Origin: Desulfamplus sp. | GTDB lineage: Bacteria; Desulfobacterota; Desulfobacteria; Desulfobacterales; Desulfobacteraceae | Assembly (NCBI GenBank): GCA_015232455.1 | Contig: JADFZQ010000006.1 | Location: 106,297-170,296 of the forward strand | Length of the DNA stretch: 64,000 nucleotides | Reading direction: 5' to 3' | In this document: positions 63,445-64,000 of the stretch, piece after piece | How the letters are laid out: each line of letters opens with the position of its first letter | Numbering within the stretch: position 1 is the first letter of the stretch | Program-made: the position numbers and the translations under genes | The notes under the pieces: generated by a model | What the model saw: only the letters and a program-made list of their open reading frames with translations | What the model was told of the DNA's origin: nothing | Database searches by the model: none

Positions 63445-63499
63445 AGCATACACTCCTTTTTAGCTTTTTAACAAAAACGTAAATGTGATCTTAATTAAC

Positions 63500-63545
63500 A
63501 CCCTGTTTTGAAAGTGTCAACTATAATTCCCTCCAAAAACAGGGT
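63500..63545. repeat. Inverted repeat upstream of tatA and the transposase gene
   Basis: ACCCTGTTTT (63500-63509) and AAAACAGGGT (63536-63545) are perfect 10-base arms around 26 bases. The right arm's CAGGGT start is typical of ISAs1-type element ends, so it may contain the left end of the insertion sequence that follows. Confidence 0.5.
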
Positions 63546-63650
63546 AAATGCACTTAAAAGATACTTATTGATAGAATTAAAGCTTTTCTAAATATCATAA
63601 TTCTGGTATCAAGGCAGGTCTAATCAACCTATACCGGAGGAAATGAACAA

Positions 63651-63881
63651 ATGACTACGCTGCTATCTGAATTTGCACAAATACCTGATCCCAGAATTGA
63701 CAGGAACAAACGACACAAGCTATTGGATATAGTGATAATAACCACATGTGCTTCCATATGTGGTGCTAATACATGGGAAGACATTGAATGTTATGGTCAT
63801 TCAAAATATAACTGGCTGAAAACATTCCTTGAGCTGCCGAACGGCATCCCGTCTAATGATACATTCAGGAGAGTGTTTTGA
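63651..63881 (+). pseudogene. Truncated ISAs1-family transposase (N-terminal fragment)
   Basis: 76 codons, preceded by GGAGGAAATG. LLSEFAQIPDPRIDRNKRHKLLDIVIITTCASICGANTWEDIECYGHSKYNWLKTFLELPNGIPSNDTFRRVF (in outline) is the standard beginning of ISAs1/DDE_Tnp_1-associated transposases (IPDPRxxRxxxHxLxDILxxxxCAxxxGAxxxxxIExxG...PSxDTFxRVF). It ends after FRRVF, where another 270-odd residues should follow, including the DDE catalytic residues. No activity is expected. Confidence 0.92.
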
Positions 63882-64000
63882 TGTTCAGCAAGATAGAGCA
63901 TGGCATCAGCCCAACTCCCACCATTTGTGATATAGTCTGTACCTATAGAAACGATCTCATCTATATCCTTGCCAGTTTTCCCCCATGCTTTAGTAACGAG
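63797..64000 (-). CDS. Partial gene disrupted by the IS fragment (5' end outside window)
   Basis: Read from the right edge, the frame gives LVTKAWGKTGKDIDEIVSIGTDYITNGGSWADAMLYLAEHQN (in outline) down to about 63880. It then runs into antisense IS sequence until a TGA at 63797. The host part is not firmly recognised; its 'GGSWADAMLYLAE' style recalls domains at the ends of large repeat/calcium-binding secreted proteins. The true C-terminus has been replaced by about 28 IS-derived residues. Confidence 0.5.
   Translation of the reverse strand, partial: LVTKAWGKTGKDIDEIVSIGTDYITNGGSWADAMLYLAEHQNTLLNVSLDGMPFGSSRNVFSQLYFE

Overview
The window looks like chromosomal DNA of an AT-rich, Gram-negative, motile anaerobe, most likely a Desulfobacterota member of the Desulfobacterales type. 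This is inferred from the outer-membrane lipoprotein BamD, an RND pump, TatA, flagellin and an MCP, from the hslV-hslU-argB-argD-argF order, and from an acyl-CoA dehydrogenase / carboxyltransferase / HMG-CoA-lyase-like cluster. No rRNA, tRNA or CRISPR array was seen. I could not run a database search, so the taxonomic guess rests on gene order and protein style.

Layout. 1-8.7 kb: end of trxB, bamD, kbl, then on the minus strand an FMN-dependent alpha-hydroxy-acid dehydrogenase with a zinc-ribbon N-terminus and a two-gene RND efflux system. 9-18 kb: a coiled-coil membrane protein, an orphan histidine kinase with a DctB-like sensor, a secreted lipase followed by a probable lipase foldase, a LysM protein, a short flagellin and a SUMF1-domain protein. 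18-24.1 kb: hslVU and argB, argD, argF with a small membrane methyltransferase between argB and argD. 24.3-29.9 kb: an acyl-CoA catabolic operon (dehydrogenase, hydratase, biotin-dependent carboxyltransferase, HMG-CoA-lyase-like enzyme, MaoC hydratase) with a visible promoter and a TetR-like operator. It probably belongs with the XRE-cupin regulator and acetoacetyl-CoA synthetase at 41-43.7 kb.

Between those two halves, at 30.0-38.4 kb, lies what reads as a defence/toxin-antitoxin island. It holds a HEPN gene overlapping an unknown gene, a two-gene type I restriction system in which HsdM and HsdS are fused in one chain, a RelE/XRE toxin-antitoxin pair, two DUF2442 genes, and an overlapping train of a nucleotidyltransferase, an unknown small protein and a DUF6516-like protein. 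Small metabolic and transport genes follow (38.5-41 kb).

43.7-51 kb holds an ABC-type permease, a DNA ligase enlarged by repeat-encoded insertions, a methyltransferase, an AmrS-type radical SAM enzyme and a UbiA-family prenyltransferase. 51-61.4 kb is a sensory neighbourhood: a PAS-PAS-LuxR regulator, three intact and two degraded periplasmic family-3 solute-binding genes without any permease, a small periplasmic Cache-like protein, an MCP and a diguanylate cyclase with an intact inhibitory site. The right end has a thioredoxin-fold protein with a C-terminal helical-repeat region, a ZIP transporter, tatA, and a truncated ISAs1-type transposase that has cut into another gene.

Two dispersed repeat families run through the intergenic spaces. 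One is a MITE-like element with inverted ends around a palindromic core. The other is a very similar stem-loop found five times at gene ends. Both are described under repeats and findings.
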